Positions 23,550 through 34,754 of a stretch of DNA of 64,000 bases are shown piece after piece (positions within the stretch are counted from its first letter, which is position 1; the number at the start of each line of letters is the position of its first letter). This stretch comes from Candidatus Bipolaricaulota bacterium. Lineage in GTDB: Bacteria; Bipolaricaulota; Bipolaricaulia; Bipolaricaulales; Bipolaricaulaceae. A program made the position numbers and the translations under genes. The stretch is taken from the NCBI GenBank assembly GCA_014360985.1, contig JACIWK010000009.1, positions 1-64,000 on the forward strand. The letters are read 5' to 3'. Under the pieces are notes generated by a model. The model saw nothing but the letters and a program-made list of their open reading frames with translations, was not told the origin of the DNA and made no database searches.

Positions 23550-25643
23550 ATGGCGAGGAACACGTGGATCGTAGCGCTCGTGCTGGCCATCGGCGTTGCC
23601 GCGGTGGGCCAGGTGGAACCGTTGGGGATCGTGGTCGAGCCGCCGGCGGGCGACCTTGCAGTCACGATCACCACCGACAAGCCAGCCTACGCCGTGGGCG
23701 AGACCGTTAGGATCACGTTCACGATCAACAAGGCGGCGTACATCTACATCTGGGACATCATGCCCGATGGGAACGTCACCCAGATCTTCCCGAACGGATA
23801 CGAGTCCCAGAACTACTTCCCAGCGGGCACGCATACCATCCCCACCCCCGGGAGGGGGTACAGCTTCCGGGTGCAGCCTCCGTTGGGGACGGAGTGGCTC
23901 CAGATCATGGCCACGACCTACCCCGTGAGCGGGTTCACGGGCTACTCCCCAGGGGATCCGTTCCCCCTGCTCGGTGCGGATCCCGAGGACTGGCAGGTGC
24001 AGGTGCTTGGTCTGGTTCCGGAACCGACGGGAAGGGCGTTCGACTTCACGAGCTTCGAGATCGTGGCCAGCGCTCCCCCCGGCTACGGGACGCTCATCGT
24101 GCGAAGCACCCCCACGGGGGCCAGCTTGTACGTGGACGGGATGTTCCGCGGGTACACGCCGCGGTCGGTCAACCTCCTGCCGGGGTTCCACAATATCCTC
24201 GTCCGCAAGGCCGGCTACCAGGACTACACGGCACGGATCTACCTCGTGGCGGGCGGGACGCGCACGCTTGAACCCGTCCTCAGCCCCACCGCGCCCGCCA
24301 ACCAGCCCCCGGTCGCCCAGTTCACGTTCACACCCTCGAACCCGGCCCCGGGAGCGGTGGTGACGTTCAACGCCGGGTCGTCGTACGACCCGGACGGGAC
24401 GATCGCAAACTACCAGTGGGACTTCAATAACAACGGCGTGTTCGAGCGAACCGGGGCCACCACCACCTGGACGTTCCCCATCGCGGGCACGTACAGCGTC
24501 CGGCTCGTGGTCACGGACAACCGGGGGGCCACTGGGCAGACGATCCGCCAGGTGACCGTGATTGCCGTGAACCAGCCGCCGGTGGCGCAGTTCACCTACA
24601 CGCCCCCCGCCCCTCGGCCGGGGGACTGGGTCCAGTTCGACGGTGGTACCTCCTACGACCCCGACGGCTCGATCGTGAACTACGAGTGGGATTTCCAGAA
24701 CGACGGGGTGTTCGACGCCACCGGGCAGGTTGTATTCCATCAGTACCCTGTGGCGGGGACGTACACGGTGCGCCTCCGCGTCACGGACAACCTCGGCGCC
24801 ACGGGTCAAACAACGCGTACCGTGACCGTGGCCCCCGTGGTTGTGAACCAGCCCCCCGTGGCCCAGTTCACGTACACGCCAGCCGCTCCCACAACGGGGG
24901 CAGCGGTCACGTTCAACGGGACCGCGTCCTACGATCCGGACGGGACCGTTGTCGCCTACGCTTGGGACCTTACCGGCAACGGGGTCATCGACCGTTCCGG
25001 GCCGGTGGTGACGTGGACCTACGCCGTGGCGGGGACGTACAACGCTACCCTGTACGTCACGGATAACCAAGGGGCGACGGGCCAGACGACCCAGGTTGTC
25101 GCGGTGAGTCCGGTGGGGATCCCCGGGATGCCGGGGATGGCCCTGCCCGGGATCTACGTGTGGGGTACGGACACGTGGCGGATCACGGTCAACGGCTCGG
25201 GCATGTGGGTCACACCGCGGGCGTACCGGATCGAGCTCCGCACGGACGGACAGTTCATCAACGTGTCGAGCGACGCCGGACCCTATCCACTCGGGCTCGT
25301 CCCCGAGCCGGTGAGCGAGGGGTGGCGGATCGTGTTCGAGGGCACGGTTAGCTCCGGGCGGATCACCCACTCTTTCCAGGTCCGCAACGCCTCGTCGATC
25401 TACATGGACCTGCGGCTGGACATGGATGGGGACGGAACCCTGGATCGGTCGGCGGGATTCGTGCGCCTGCGGCAGTTCGGGGTGAATCCCCCCGTGAACC
25501 CGCTTGTGGTGGGGAACCCGGAGGGGTACACCGGGGAGTTGGTTCCCTCGCTCAACTTCCGGATTGGGTCCGCCCTCTCCTACACGGAGTTCGTGCGGAT
25601 CGTGTTCTGGCAGACGACGATCGGTGCCCTCGAGGGGATGTAG
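23550..25643 (+). CDS. Large exported protein with DUF4384-like, PEGA and three PKD domains
   Basis: A 697-residue protein with a signal peptide (cleavage probably after AVGQ). Residues about 30-175 resemble DUF4384 (VTITTDKPAYAVGETVRITF, then YIYIWDIMPDGNVTQIFPNG and GTEWLQIMATTYPV). A PEGA domain follows at about 180-245 (GTLIVRSTPTGASLYVDGMF). Then come three PKD repeats of about 90 residues, each starting NQPPVAQFT(F/Y)TP with the Y-DPDGT and VTDN(R/L/Q)GATGQT motifs, and a non-repetitive C-terminus of about 190 residues. It is probably surface-exposed or periplasmic. The repeats are close in sequence, suggesting recent duplication. It is the last gene of the sigma operon and is followed by a strong terminator. 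Confidence 0.85.
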   Translation: MARNTWIVALVLAIGVAAVGQVEPLGIVVEPPAGDLAVTITTDKPAYAVGETVRITFTINKAAYIYIWDIMPDGNVTQIFPNGYESQNYFPAGTHTIPTPGRGYSFRVQPPLGTEWLQIMATTYPVSGFTGYSPGDPFPLLGADPEDWQVQVLGLVPEPTGRAFDFTSFEIVASAPPGYGTLIVRSTPTGASLYVDGMFRGYTPRSVNLLPGFHNILVRKAGYQDYTARIYLVAGGTRTLEPVLSPTAPANQPPVAQFTFTPSNPAPGAVVTFNAGSSYDPDGTIANYQWDFNNNGVFERTGATTTWTFPIAGTYSVRLVVTDNRGATGQTIRQVTVIAVNQPPVAQFTYTPPAPRPGDWVQFDGGTSYDPDGSIVNYEWDFQNDGVFDATGQVVFHQYPVAGTYTVRLRVTDNLGATGQTTRTVTVAPVVVNQPPVAQFTYTPAAPTTGAAVTFNGTASYDPDGTVVAYAWDLTGNGVIDRSGPVVTWTYAVAGTYNATLYVTDNQGATGQTTQVVAVSPVGIPGMPGMALPGIYVWGTDTWRITVNGSGMWVTPRAYRIELRTDGQFINVSSDAGPYPLGLVPEPVSEGWRIVFEGTVSSGRITHSFQVRNASSIYMDLRLDMDGDGTLDRSAGFVRLRQFGVNPPVNPLVVGNPEGYTGELVPSLNFRIGSALSYTEFVRIVFWQTTIGALEGM

Positions 25644-25666
25644 CCCCGATCGTGGGATGAGCTTTC

Positions 25667-25693
25667 GAGGCCCGGCCCCCACGGCCGGGCCTC
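25667..25693 (+). terminator. Rho-independent-type hairpin ending the ECF sigma operon
   Basis: A perfect 11-bp stem (GAGGCCCGGCC / GGCCGGGCCTC) with a 5-base loop, followed by TCCTT. The U-tract is poor but the stem is very stable. Confidence 0.7.
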
Positions 25694-25729
25694 TCCTTGG
25701 AGGGTTGCGCGTTGACCAGCGTGCAAGGG

Positions 25730-25735
25730 TATAAT
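25730..25735 (+). promoter_or_regulatory. -10 element (TATAAT) ahead of the oligopeptide transporter genes
   Basis: Perfect TATAAT. TTGCGC at 25705-25710 is the best -35 candidate but gives a 19-base spacer. About 165 bases of leader follow, including a 7-bp hairpin TCTCCCT-ACA-AGGGAGA (25855-25871), before the SBP start. Confidence 0.5.
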
Positions 25736-25903
25736 CTTGCTACCGCTGGGACACGCGCCAAGAGAGAGGTCGGTTCCTAGCAAGGTCCGGTGTGGGGGGG
25801 TGATCTGCGAGAGAAGAGATTGTCTGAGGTTGGAACCTGGGTGTGAATGGCGTCTCTCCCTACAAGGGAGAAGATGTGTGTTGGAGGAAGCAGGAGGTGT
25901 GGG

Positions 25904-27757
25904 ATGCGCAAGATTCTGATGTCGATTGTGCTGGTGGGTCTGGGTGTGCTGAGTGCTTGGGGTGGACCAGCTCTCAACAACCTGATCATCGGAGCTACCC
26001 AGGAGCCCTCGAACCTGTTCCCGTGGGAGGGCGCGGCGGACACCAAAGAGAACGTGATGGCCCTGTTCAACATCGGCCTCACGTATTTCGATTCCAACGG
26101 TCAGCTGTTGCCTGGGCTGGCTACGGAAGTGCCGACACCGGACAACGGCCGAGTCTGGATCGTCTACGATGCCAAAGGGAACTTCCTCTGCCAGATGGTC
26201 CACTGGACATTGCGTGACGATGCCTTCTGGAGTGACGGCGTACCGATCACCACCGACGATGTCGTGTTCACATACAAAGTCCAGACTACGCCCGAGATTC
26301 CAGTCACGATGAGGACGTTCTCAGACCTCATCTCAGACATTCGCGTGCTCGGCCCCAAGGACTTCATCATTGTCTACGGAGCTCCCAACCTGTTCTATGC
26401 CAACATCGGCGGGTCCATCGGCCTGGCGCGCTTCTACGACATCGCGCCTGCTCATGTCTGGGAGCCCATCTACGACCAGGTCATGGAGCAGGTCCGCGCT
26501 AACCCTGACAAGGCAGGGGACATCATCTCTGGACAGCTCCTCGGTGCACCCTCGGCCACGGGCGTGGACCCGACCAAGGTCGTCGGGAGCGGAGCCTTTA
26601 AGTTCGCTGAGTGGCAGATCAACCAGTACATCCGGTTCACCCGCCGCGATGATTTCTTCCTCTCAGCGCCAGGTCCAGCGGCGAACTACGTCCAAGAGGT
26701 AGTGGTCAGGTTCATTGTGAACCAGCCTACACTTATCTCCGCTCTCCTGGCGGGGCAACTTGATGCTACAGATGACATCGCCCTTGCCGGCCAGGATCCG
26801 TCGGTCCTTCGCCAGCAGTACCGCCTGGGTGTGGCAACGGTGACGCCATCGGGATTCATCGAGGAAATCACATTCAACCTGTTCGATTCCTGCCAAGCGG
26901 CTGCAGATCTGCTCCTTGGAGACAAGCGGACCCGGCAGGCGATCATCCAGGCGATCGATCGAAAGGACCTGGCCGATACGGTTTTCCCGGGCGCCATAGT
27001 CTCCAACTCGTTCCTTGTGAGGGGTGACGTCGGCTTCACGGACGACCTGTACCAGTGGCCGTACGATCCGAGCGCGGCAAGGGTGTTGCTTGCCGAACTT
27101 GGTTGGGCGGATCGAGATGGCGACGGGGTATTGGAGCGTGTCACTGAAGACGGACGAACAGTGAAGTTCGAATTGCACTGGGTGGCCACGACCGCTGCTT
27201 TCCGGCTCCGCACAGGGGAGATCCTTCAGGAATTCCTTGCCGACGTTGGGATCCGCCTGATACCCGAGAACTTGCCGGGGAGCGTGGTCTTCGCGACTGA
27301 GTACTGCAACCATGGGTCGGAATGCACATGGCGCGGGCTCATCGAGTGGGCGGAGGCCGGCGGGATAGGTCAAGCGCCAGCGGACCCGATCAGCAATGAG
27401 CTGTGGGCCTTTGACCGTCTGAAGGAACCCGTGAGCAAGGTGCCCGAGAACATCCCATCGGCTGCGAACGGGTTCGCTGGGACGAATGTTGGTGGCTGGA
27501 TCAACCACGAGTTCGATCAGCTCCGCGCGGATGCGCTGCGGGAGTTCGATCTGGAGAAGCGGGCGGCAATCGTCGTGCAGATGCAGAAGATCTTCAACGA
27601 AGAACTGCCGAAGATACCTCTCTACGAGCGAACCGACCTGATTGCCTTCGCGACTGGCTTAGTAAACTACAATCGTGGAACCCCGGTCGCACGTACGCAG
27701 TTCTGGAACCCATGGGAATGGGGTTGGGAACAGAACGGAGCAAGGTCCGTTCGCTGA
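25904..27757 (+). CDS. Peptide/oligosaccharide-type ABC transporter substrate-binding protein (SBP family 5)
   Basis: Periplasmic binding protein of 617 residues of the DppA/OppA class. A signal peptide (MRKILMSIVLVGLGVLSAWG) is followed by the mature start LNNLIIGATQEPSNLFPWEG. Typical features are LLPGLATEVPTPDN, WSDGVPITTDDVVFTYKV, KVVGSGAFKFAEW, RQAIIQAIDRKDLADTVFPG and YDPSAARVLLAELGW DRDGDGVLE. The ATG was chosen because AGGAGGTG lies just upstream and the signal peptide begins there; a longer frame lacks both. Two permease genes follow but no ATPase genes. The ligand could be peptides or, as in several thermophiles, oligosaccharides. A 13-bp hairpin separates it from the permeases. Confidence 0.9.
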   Translation: MRKILMSIVLVGLGVLSAWGGPALNNLIIGATQEPSNLFPWEGAADTKENVMALFNIGLTYFDSNGQLLPGLATEVPTPDNGRVWIVYDAKGNFLCQMVHWTLRDDAFWSDGVPITTDDVVFTYKVQTTPEIPVTMRTFSDLISDIRVLGPKDFIIVYGAPNLFYANIGGSIGLARFYDIAPAHVWEPIYDQVMEQVRANPDKAGDIISGQLLGAPSATGVDPTKVVGSGAFKFAEWQINQYIRFTRRDDFFLSAPGPAANYVQEVVVRFIVNQPTLISALLAGQLDATDDIALAGQDPSVLRQQYRLGVATVTPSGFIEEITFNLFDSCQAAADLLLGDKRTRQAIIQAIDRKDLADTVFPGAIVSNSFLVRGDVGFTDDLYQWPYDPSAARVLLAELGWADRDGDGVLERVTEDGRTVKFELHWVATTAAFRLRTGEILQEFLADVGIRLIPENLPGSVVFATEYCNHGSECTWRGLIEWAEAGGIGQAPADPISNELWAFDRLKEPVSKVPENIPSAANGFAGTNVGGWINHEFDQLRADALREFDLEKRAAIVVQMQKIFNEELPKIPLYERTDLIAFATGLVNYNRGTPVARTQFWNPWEWGWEQNGARSVR

Positions 27758-27766
27758 AGGCGTGGA

Positions 27767-27798
27767 GTGCCGGGGGCGATTGAGGTCGCCCCCGGCAC
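27767..27798 (+). terminator. Intra-operon hairpin after the SBP gene (attenuator or mRNA stabiliser)
   Basis: A perfect 13-bp stem, GTGCCGGGGGCGA / TCGCCCCCGGCAC, with a 6-base loop, then CCGTCTCC. It lies between the binding-protein stop and the permease start. Such hairpins let the binding protein be made in excess over the membrane subunits. Confidence 0.7.
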
Positions 27799-27813
27799 CC
27801 GTCTCCTAGCCTA

Positions 27814-28777
27814 ATGCCAGCCTACGTTGCCCGTCGTTTGCTGCAGGTCGTCCCGACCCTGCTGGTGATCTCGCTCATCGTCTACGGCCTGCTTTCTCTT
27901 AAGCCGGGTGATCCGATAGACGAGCTTCGTCGTGGGAACCCTGGGTTTACCCAGGAGGACTACGAACGCCTGCGAGAGTTCTACGGCCTGGACAAGCCTT
28001 GGTACGTGCGTTACTGGCGTTGGCTGGGGCGCGCAGTGCAGGGGGACTTCGGCCCGTCGAGGCAGTTCGGGCGACCGGCCGCGCAGTACGTATTCGAGAA
28101 TCGCCTCCCGAACACGCTCCTCCTGTCGGGGGTTGCTGTGGTGGTTGCGCTGTTGATCTCAATTCCCACTGGGGTCCTGTCAGCGCTCAAGCAGCATTCA
28201 GCTCTTGACTACACAGTGACGGTGCTCAACTTCCTAGGCGTCTCTGTGCCCATCTTCTGGTTAGGAATCATGCTCATCTATCTCTTCGCGGTCAGAACGG
28301 GTGGTCTCTTGCCTGCGGGAAGCATGATGACCCCTGGCATCACAGGGACGTGGGCCGTGTTTGTGGACCGGCTGCGCCACCTCCTCCTTCCCGTCGTCGC
28401 CCTCTCTTCCCTGCAACTCGCGCAGTGGACCCGGTTCATGCGGAGTTCGATGCTCGAAGTGATCCGCCTCGATTACCTGACCACAGCTCGCGCGAAGGGG
28501 GTGTGCGAAAGGAGGGTTATCTACCGTCACGCCCTGCGGAACGCGATCCTACCCCTCATCACGCTCGTTGGCTTGAGCATCCCCCAGCTCTTCTCCGGGG
28601 CTGTGCTTACAGAGACCGTGTTCAACTGGCCAGGGATGGGCCGCGCGATCTTCGACGCGATCCTTGTGAACGACTTCAACGTCGCCATGGTGTCTTTGAT
28701 GTTCATCTCGCTCCTTGTCCTGAGCTGCAACCTACTCGCGGATCTTGCCTACGCCTTCGCCGACCCGCGTATTCGCT

Positions 28778-28785
<8 letters not shown>
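27814..28785 (+). CDS. ABC transporter permease, DppB/OppB-type
   Basis: Inner-membrane subunit of 323 residues with about six membrane segments. The N-terminal signature AYVARRLLQVVPTLLVISLIVYGLL, the periplasmic loop with FYGLDKPWYVRYWRWLGRA, and the EAA-type loop DYLTTARAKGVCERRVIYRHALRNAILPL are all typical of the dipeptide/oligopeptide permease family. The C-terminus ends LADLAYAFADPRIRYD. It overlaps the next permease gene by 8 bases. Confidence 0.93.
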
Positions 28786-31375
<2,590 letters not shown>

Positions 31376-31376
31376 G

Positions 31377-34300
31377 GTGGCGTTCGTTCACCTTCACGTG
31401 CACTCCGAGTACTCGCTCCTCGATGCGATGGGGCGGGTGCGGGAGTTGGTGGCCCGCGCCGCGGAGCTGGGGATGCCCGCCCTCGCCCTCACCGATCACG
31501 GGAACGTGTCGGGGGTGGTCAAGTTCTACCGGGCGGCCCGGGAGAAGGGGATCAAGCCCCTCCTCGGGGCTGAGCTCTACGTCGCCCCTGATTCGCGCCA
31601 CTCCCGCGACCCCTCCCGGAGCCGCTCCCCTTACCACCTTGTGCTGCTGGCGATGGACCGGACGGGGTGGCAGAACCTCCTTCTCCTCACCAGCCGCGCC
31701 CATACCGAAGGGTTCTACTACAAGCCGCGGGTCGACCTCGATCTCCTCGCCGACCATGCTCAAGGGTTGATCGCTCTGTCGGCCTGCGAGTCAGGCGAGG
31801 TGCAGCGCCTCCTCCTCCAGGGGCGACCGGACGAGGCGGCGGCCGCGGCGGGCCGGCTGGGGGAGGTATTCCCCGGCAGGTTCTATATCGAGCTTCAGGA
31901 CCACGGTCTGGAGCGACACCGGGCGCTGGTGCGGAGTCAGCTCGCCCTCGCCGCGCGGTTGGACCTCCCCGTCATCGCCACGGCCGATGTGCACTACCTC
32001 CATCCCGAGGATCAGGAGCCGCATCGCGTCCTCATCAACATCCAGGCGGGGAAGAAGTTGTCCGATCCCGATGCCCGATCCTTCGATGGGGACGGGTACC
32101 ACTTCATGACCGAGGAGGAGATGGAGGCGCGGTTCCGCGAGATTCCGGGGGCGCTGGCGGCGACGCTCGCCGTGGCCGAGCGGTGCGAGCTTGAACTCGA
32201 GCTCGGCCGGCGTCTCCTGCCGCGCTACCCAGGGGACCTTCCGCCGGCGGAGGAGCTCGCGGCCCAAGTCTGGGCGGGGGCCCACGCTCGATTCGGAGAT
32301 CCTCTCCCGGCCGAGGTCCGGGAGAGGCTGACCTACGAGCTCGACGTGATCACGCGGATGGACCTCGCTCCCTACTTTCTGATCGTCGCCGACTTCGTCG
32401 GCTACGCGCGCCGGAACAGGATCCCCGTCGGCCCGGGCCGGGGATCAGCGGCGGGCTCGCTCGTGGCCTACGTGTTGGGGATCACCCAGGTGGATCCGCT
32501 TCGGTTTGGGCTCCTGTTCGAGCGGTTCCTGAACCCGGATCGCGTGACCCTGCCCGACTTCGACATCGATTTCTGCGTCCGGGGTCGGGACGAAGTCATC
32601 CGCTACGTCGCGGACCGCTATGGCCGCGATCACCTCGCCCAGATCGCCACGTTCGACCGGATGGCGGCTCGGTCCGTGGTCCGCGACGTGGCCCGCGTCT
32701 TGGGGGTACCCTACGAACGAGCGGATCGGATCGCGAAGCTCGTCCCATTTGGGATGACCCTCCCTCGGGCCCTGGACCAGGTGCCGACCCTCAAGGAGAT
32801 GGCCGAGGGGGAAGAGGAGACGCGAAAGCTGTTCGAGATCGCCCGGCGGTTGGAGGGCCAGCTGCGCAACAGCTCGACCCACGCCGCGGGAGTGGTCATC
32901 GCCCCCGAGCCGCTCGAGCGGTTCATCCCTCTGCTGCGGTTGGCCGACGGGCAGTTCGTGACCCAGTTCGACATGCACGACGTAGAGGCAGTGGGCCTCC
33001 TCAAGATGGATTTCTTGGGGCTACGCAATCTGACCCTGCTCGACGATGTGCGGCGGCTCGTGGAGAAGCGAACCGGGGTCGAGGTTGACCTGGACCGGAT
33101 CCCCCTCGATGACCCAGCGACGTACGCGCTCATCCAGTCCGGCCAGACCACTGGCGTGTTCCAGATCGAGTCCCCGGGGATGAAGGCCCTCATCCGGAGG
33201 CTTGAGCCGACAGAGTTTCGCGATCTGGTCGCCCTCCTGGGCCTATTCCGCCCCGGCCCGCTCGACTCGGGGATGGCCGACGACTACATCGAGCGCAAGC
33301 ACGGCCGCCAGCCGGTCACCTATCCCCACCCCGCGACTGAAGAGGTGCTCGCCGAAACGTACGGGCTCCCCATCTACCAGGACCAGATCCTCCTCCTCGC
33401 CCAGCGGCTGGCGGGGTTCACTCTGGGGGAGGCCGATCTCCTGCGGCGGGCGATGGGGAAGAAGAAGCCGGAGGAGATGGCGGAGATGGAGTCCCGGTTC
33501 GTGGACGGCTGCGTCCGGAACGGGATCCCCACTGAGGAGGCCCGCCGGATCTTCTCCGACATCGAGAAGTTCGCGCGGTACGGGTTCGTCAAGGCGCACG
33601 CGACCGCGTACGCGTTCATCACCTACTGGACGGCCTACTTCAAGGCGCACTACCCCACGGAGTTCATGGCCGCCCTTCTCACCTCGGTCCAAGACAACAC
33701 CGACAAGGTGGTGGCGTACATCGAGGAGTGCCGAGGGATGGGCCTCGAGGTCCTGCCCCCCGATGTGAACGAGTCGGAGGCGGGATTCACTCCTGTGGGG
33801 GAGGGGAGGATCCGATTCGGGCTCGGCGCGATCAAGAACGTCGGCGTGGGGGCAGTGGAGGCGATCTGCGCGGTCCGCGGGTCCGGGTTCAGGAGCTTCT
33901 TCGACTTTTGCCAACGCATCGACCCCGAGCGGGTGGGGCGGGAGACGGTGGAATGCCTCATCAAAGCCGGCGCGATGGACCGGTTCGGGCTGCCGCGCAA
34001 GGCCCTGATGGCCCTCGTCTGCGAGGGGGTGCGGCTTGCGCAGCTATCCCGTGCCCAGCGGGTGTCAGGGCAGCGGTCGTTCTTCGAGGCGGAGGAACTT
34101 GCCCCCAAGCTCGAGGTGGGGGAGAGCGAGTTCCCCCGGGAGACGCTTCTCAAGTTCGAACGCGAGCTCCTCGGCCTCTACCTGTCCGGGCATCCGCTCG
34201 ACGCCCACGTCGCCGAGCTGCGGGCGCGGGGCGTGGTCCCCCTTGGCGAGACGGCGGCCCAGACCCGGGCGTTCCACATCGCTGGCCAGGTCCGAACGGT

Positions 34301-34754
34301 TAAGGTCGTGGCGACCCAGGATGGTCCGATGGCGTTCCTGTCCGTGGAGGATGCGTCCGGGGAGGCGGAGGTGGTGGTGGGTCCTCGTCTGTACCAGTCG
34401 CGGGGAAGGGCGATCCAAGAGGGAGCGCTCCTCGTCGTCCGTGTGCGGTGGTCGGAGCGCAATGGGTCACGTCGCCTGCAGGCCCTCGACGTTGAGCCTC
34501 TGGTCCAATCGGGTGGTAATCCCCCCCAGTGCTGGATCGAGCTCCCGCTTGATCTGGCCACCCCCGAGAACGCGGAGCGCCTGGGAGCGATCCTCGCCGA
34601 CCACCCGGGTCCGGTCGTGGCCCGGGTGCGTCTCCGGGAGGGGGGCCGGGAGCTCACCGTCGAGGCCGGTCCGCGGTATGCGGTGCAGCCCTGCCCTGAG
34701 CTCGGACAGAGGCTTGCCCAACTCGGCCCTGGAGTGCGGGTGGAGTGGGGATGA
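31377..34754 (+). CDS. dnaE: DNA polymerase III subunit alpha
   Basis: The replicative polymerase, 1125 residues. The N-terminal PHP domain starts FVHLHVHSEYSLLDAMGR and retains histidines (TDHGN, TADVHYLHPED) of a metal site. The catalytic palm has PDFDIDFCVRGR (Asp394, Asp396, Asp398 region), and the fingers and tandem HhH parts include GPGRGSAAGSLVAYVLGIT, LLKMDFLGLRNLTL and FVKAHATAYAFITYWTAYFKA. A C-terminal OB-fold starts near residue 960 (FHIAGQVRTVKVVATQDG). The GTG start is preceded by GGAGG and follows ftsB by one base. The stop overlaps the glmR start (ATGA). Confidence 0.97.
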   Translation: MAFVHLHVHSEYSLLDAMGRVRELVARAAELGMPALALTDHGNVSGVVKFYRAAREKGIKPLLGAELYVAPDSRHSRDPSRSRSPYHLVLLAMDRTGWQNLLLLTSRAHTEGFYYKPRVDLDLLADHAQGLIALSACESGEVQRLLLQGRPDEAAAAAGRLGEVFPGRFYIELQDHGLERHRALVRSQLALAARLDLPVIATADVHYLHPEDQEPHRVLINIQAGKKLSDPDARSFDGDGYHFMTEEEMEARFREIPGALAATLAVAERCELELELGRRLLPRYPGDLPPAEELAAQVWAGAHARFGDPLPAEVRERLTYELDVITRMDLAPYFLIVADFVGYARRNRIPVGPGRGSAAGSLVAYVLGITQVDPLRFGLLFERFLNPDRVTLPDFDIDFCVRGRDEVIRYVADRYGRDHLAQIATFDRMAARSVVRDVARVLGVPYERADRIAKLVPFGMTLPRALDQVPTLKEMAEGEEETRKLFEIARRLEGQLRNSSTHAAGVVIAPEPLERFIPLLRLADGQFVTQFDMHDVEAVGLLKMDFLGLRNLTLLDDVRRLVEKRTGVEVDLDRIPLDDPATYALIQSGQTTGVFQIESPGMKALIRRLEPTEFRDLVALLGLFRPGPLDSGMADDYIERKHGRQPVTYPHPATEEVLAETYGLPIYQDQILLLAQRLAGFTLGEADLLRRAMGKKKPEEMAEMESRFVDGCVRNGIPTEEARRIFSDIEKFARYGFVKAHATAYAFITYWTAYFKAHYPTEFMAALLTSVQDNTDKVVAYIEECRGMGLEVLPPDVNESEAGFTPVGEGRIRFGLGAIKNVGVGAVEAICAVRGSGFRSFFDFCQRIDPERVGRETVECLIKAGAMDRFGLPRKALMALVCEGVRLAQLSRAQRVSGQRSFFEAEELAPKLEVGESEFPRETLLKFERELLGLYLSGHPLDAHVAELRARGVVPLGETAAQTRAFHIAGQVRTVKVVATQDGPMAFLSVEDASGEAEVVVGPRLYQSRGRAIQEGALLVVRVRWSERNGSRRLQALDVEPLVQSGGNPPQCWIELPLDLATPENAERLGAILADHPGPVVARVRLREGGRELTVEAGPRYAVQPCPELGQRLAQLGPGVRVEWG

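Noticed and set aside
24300-25110. Tandem DNA repeat in the large PKD protein gene
   Set aside because: The threefold similarity is at the protein level (PKD domains of about 90 residues) with diverged codons; it is a domain repeat and not a simple DNA tandem repeat.
25712-25735. TTGACC plus TATAAT as a complete promoter before the oligopeptide SBP
   Set aside because: The spacer would be only 12 bases, too short for sigma-70; only the TATAAT was kept.
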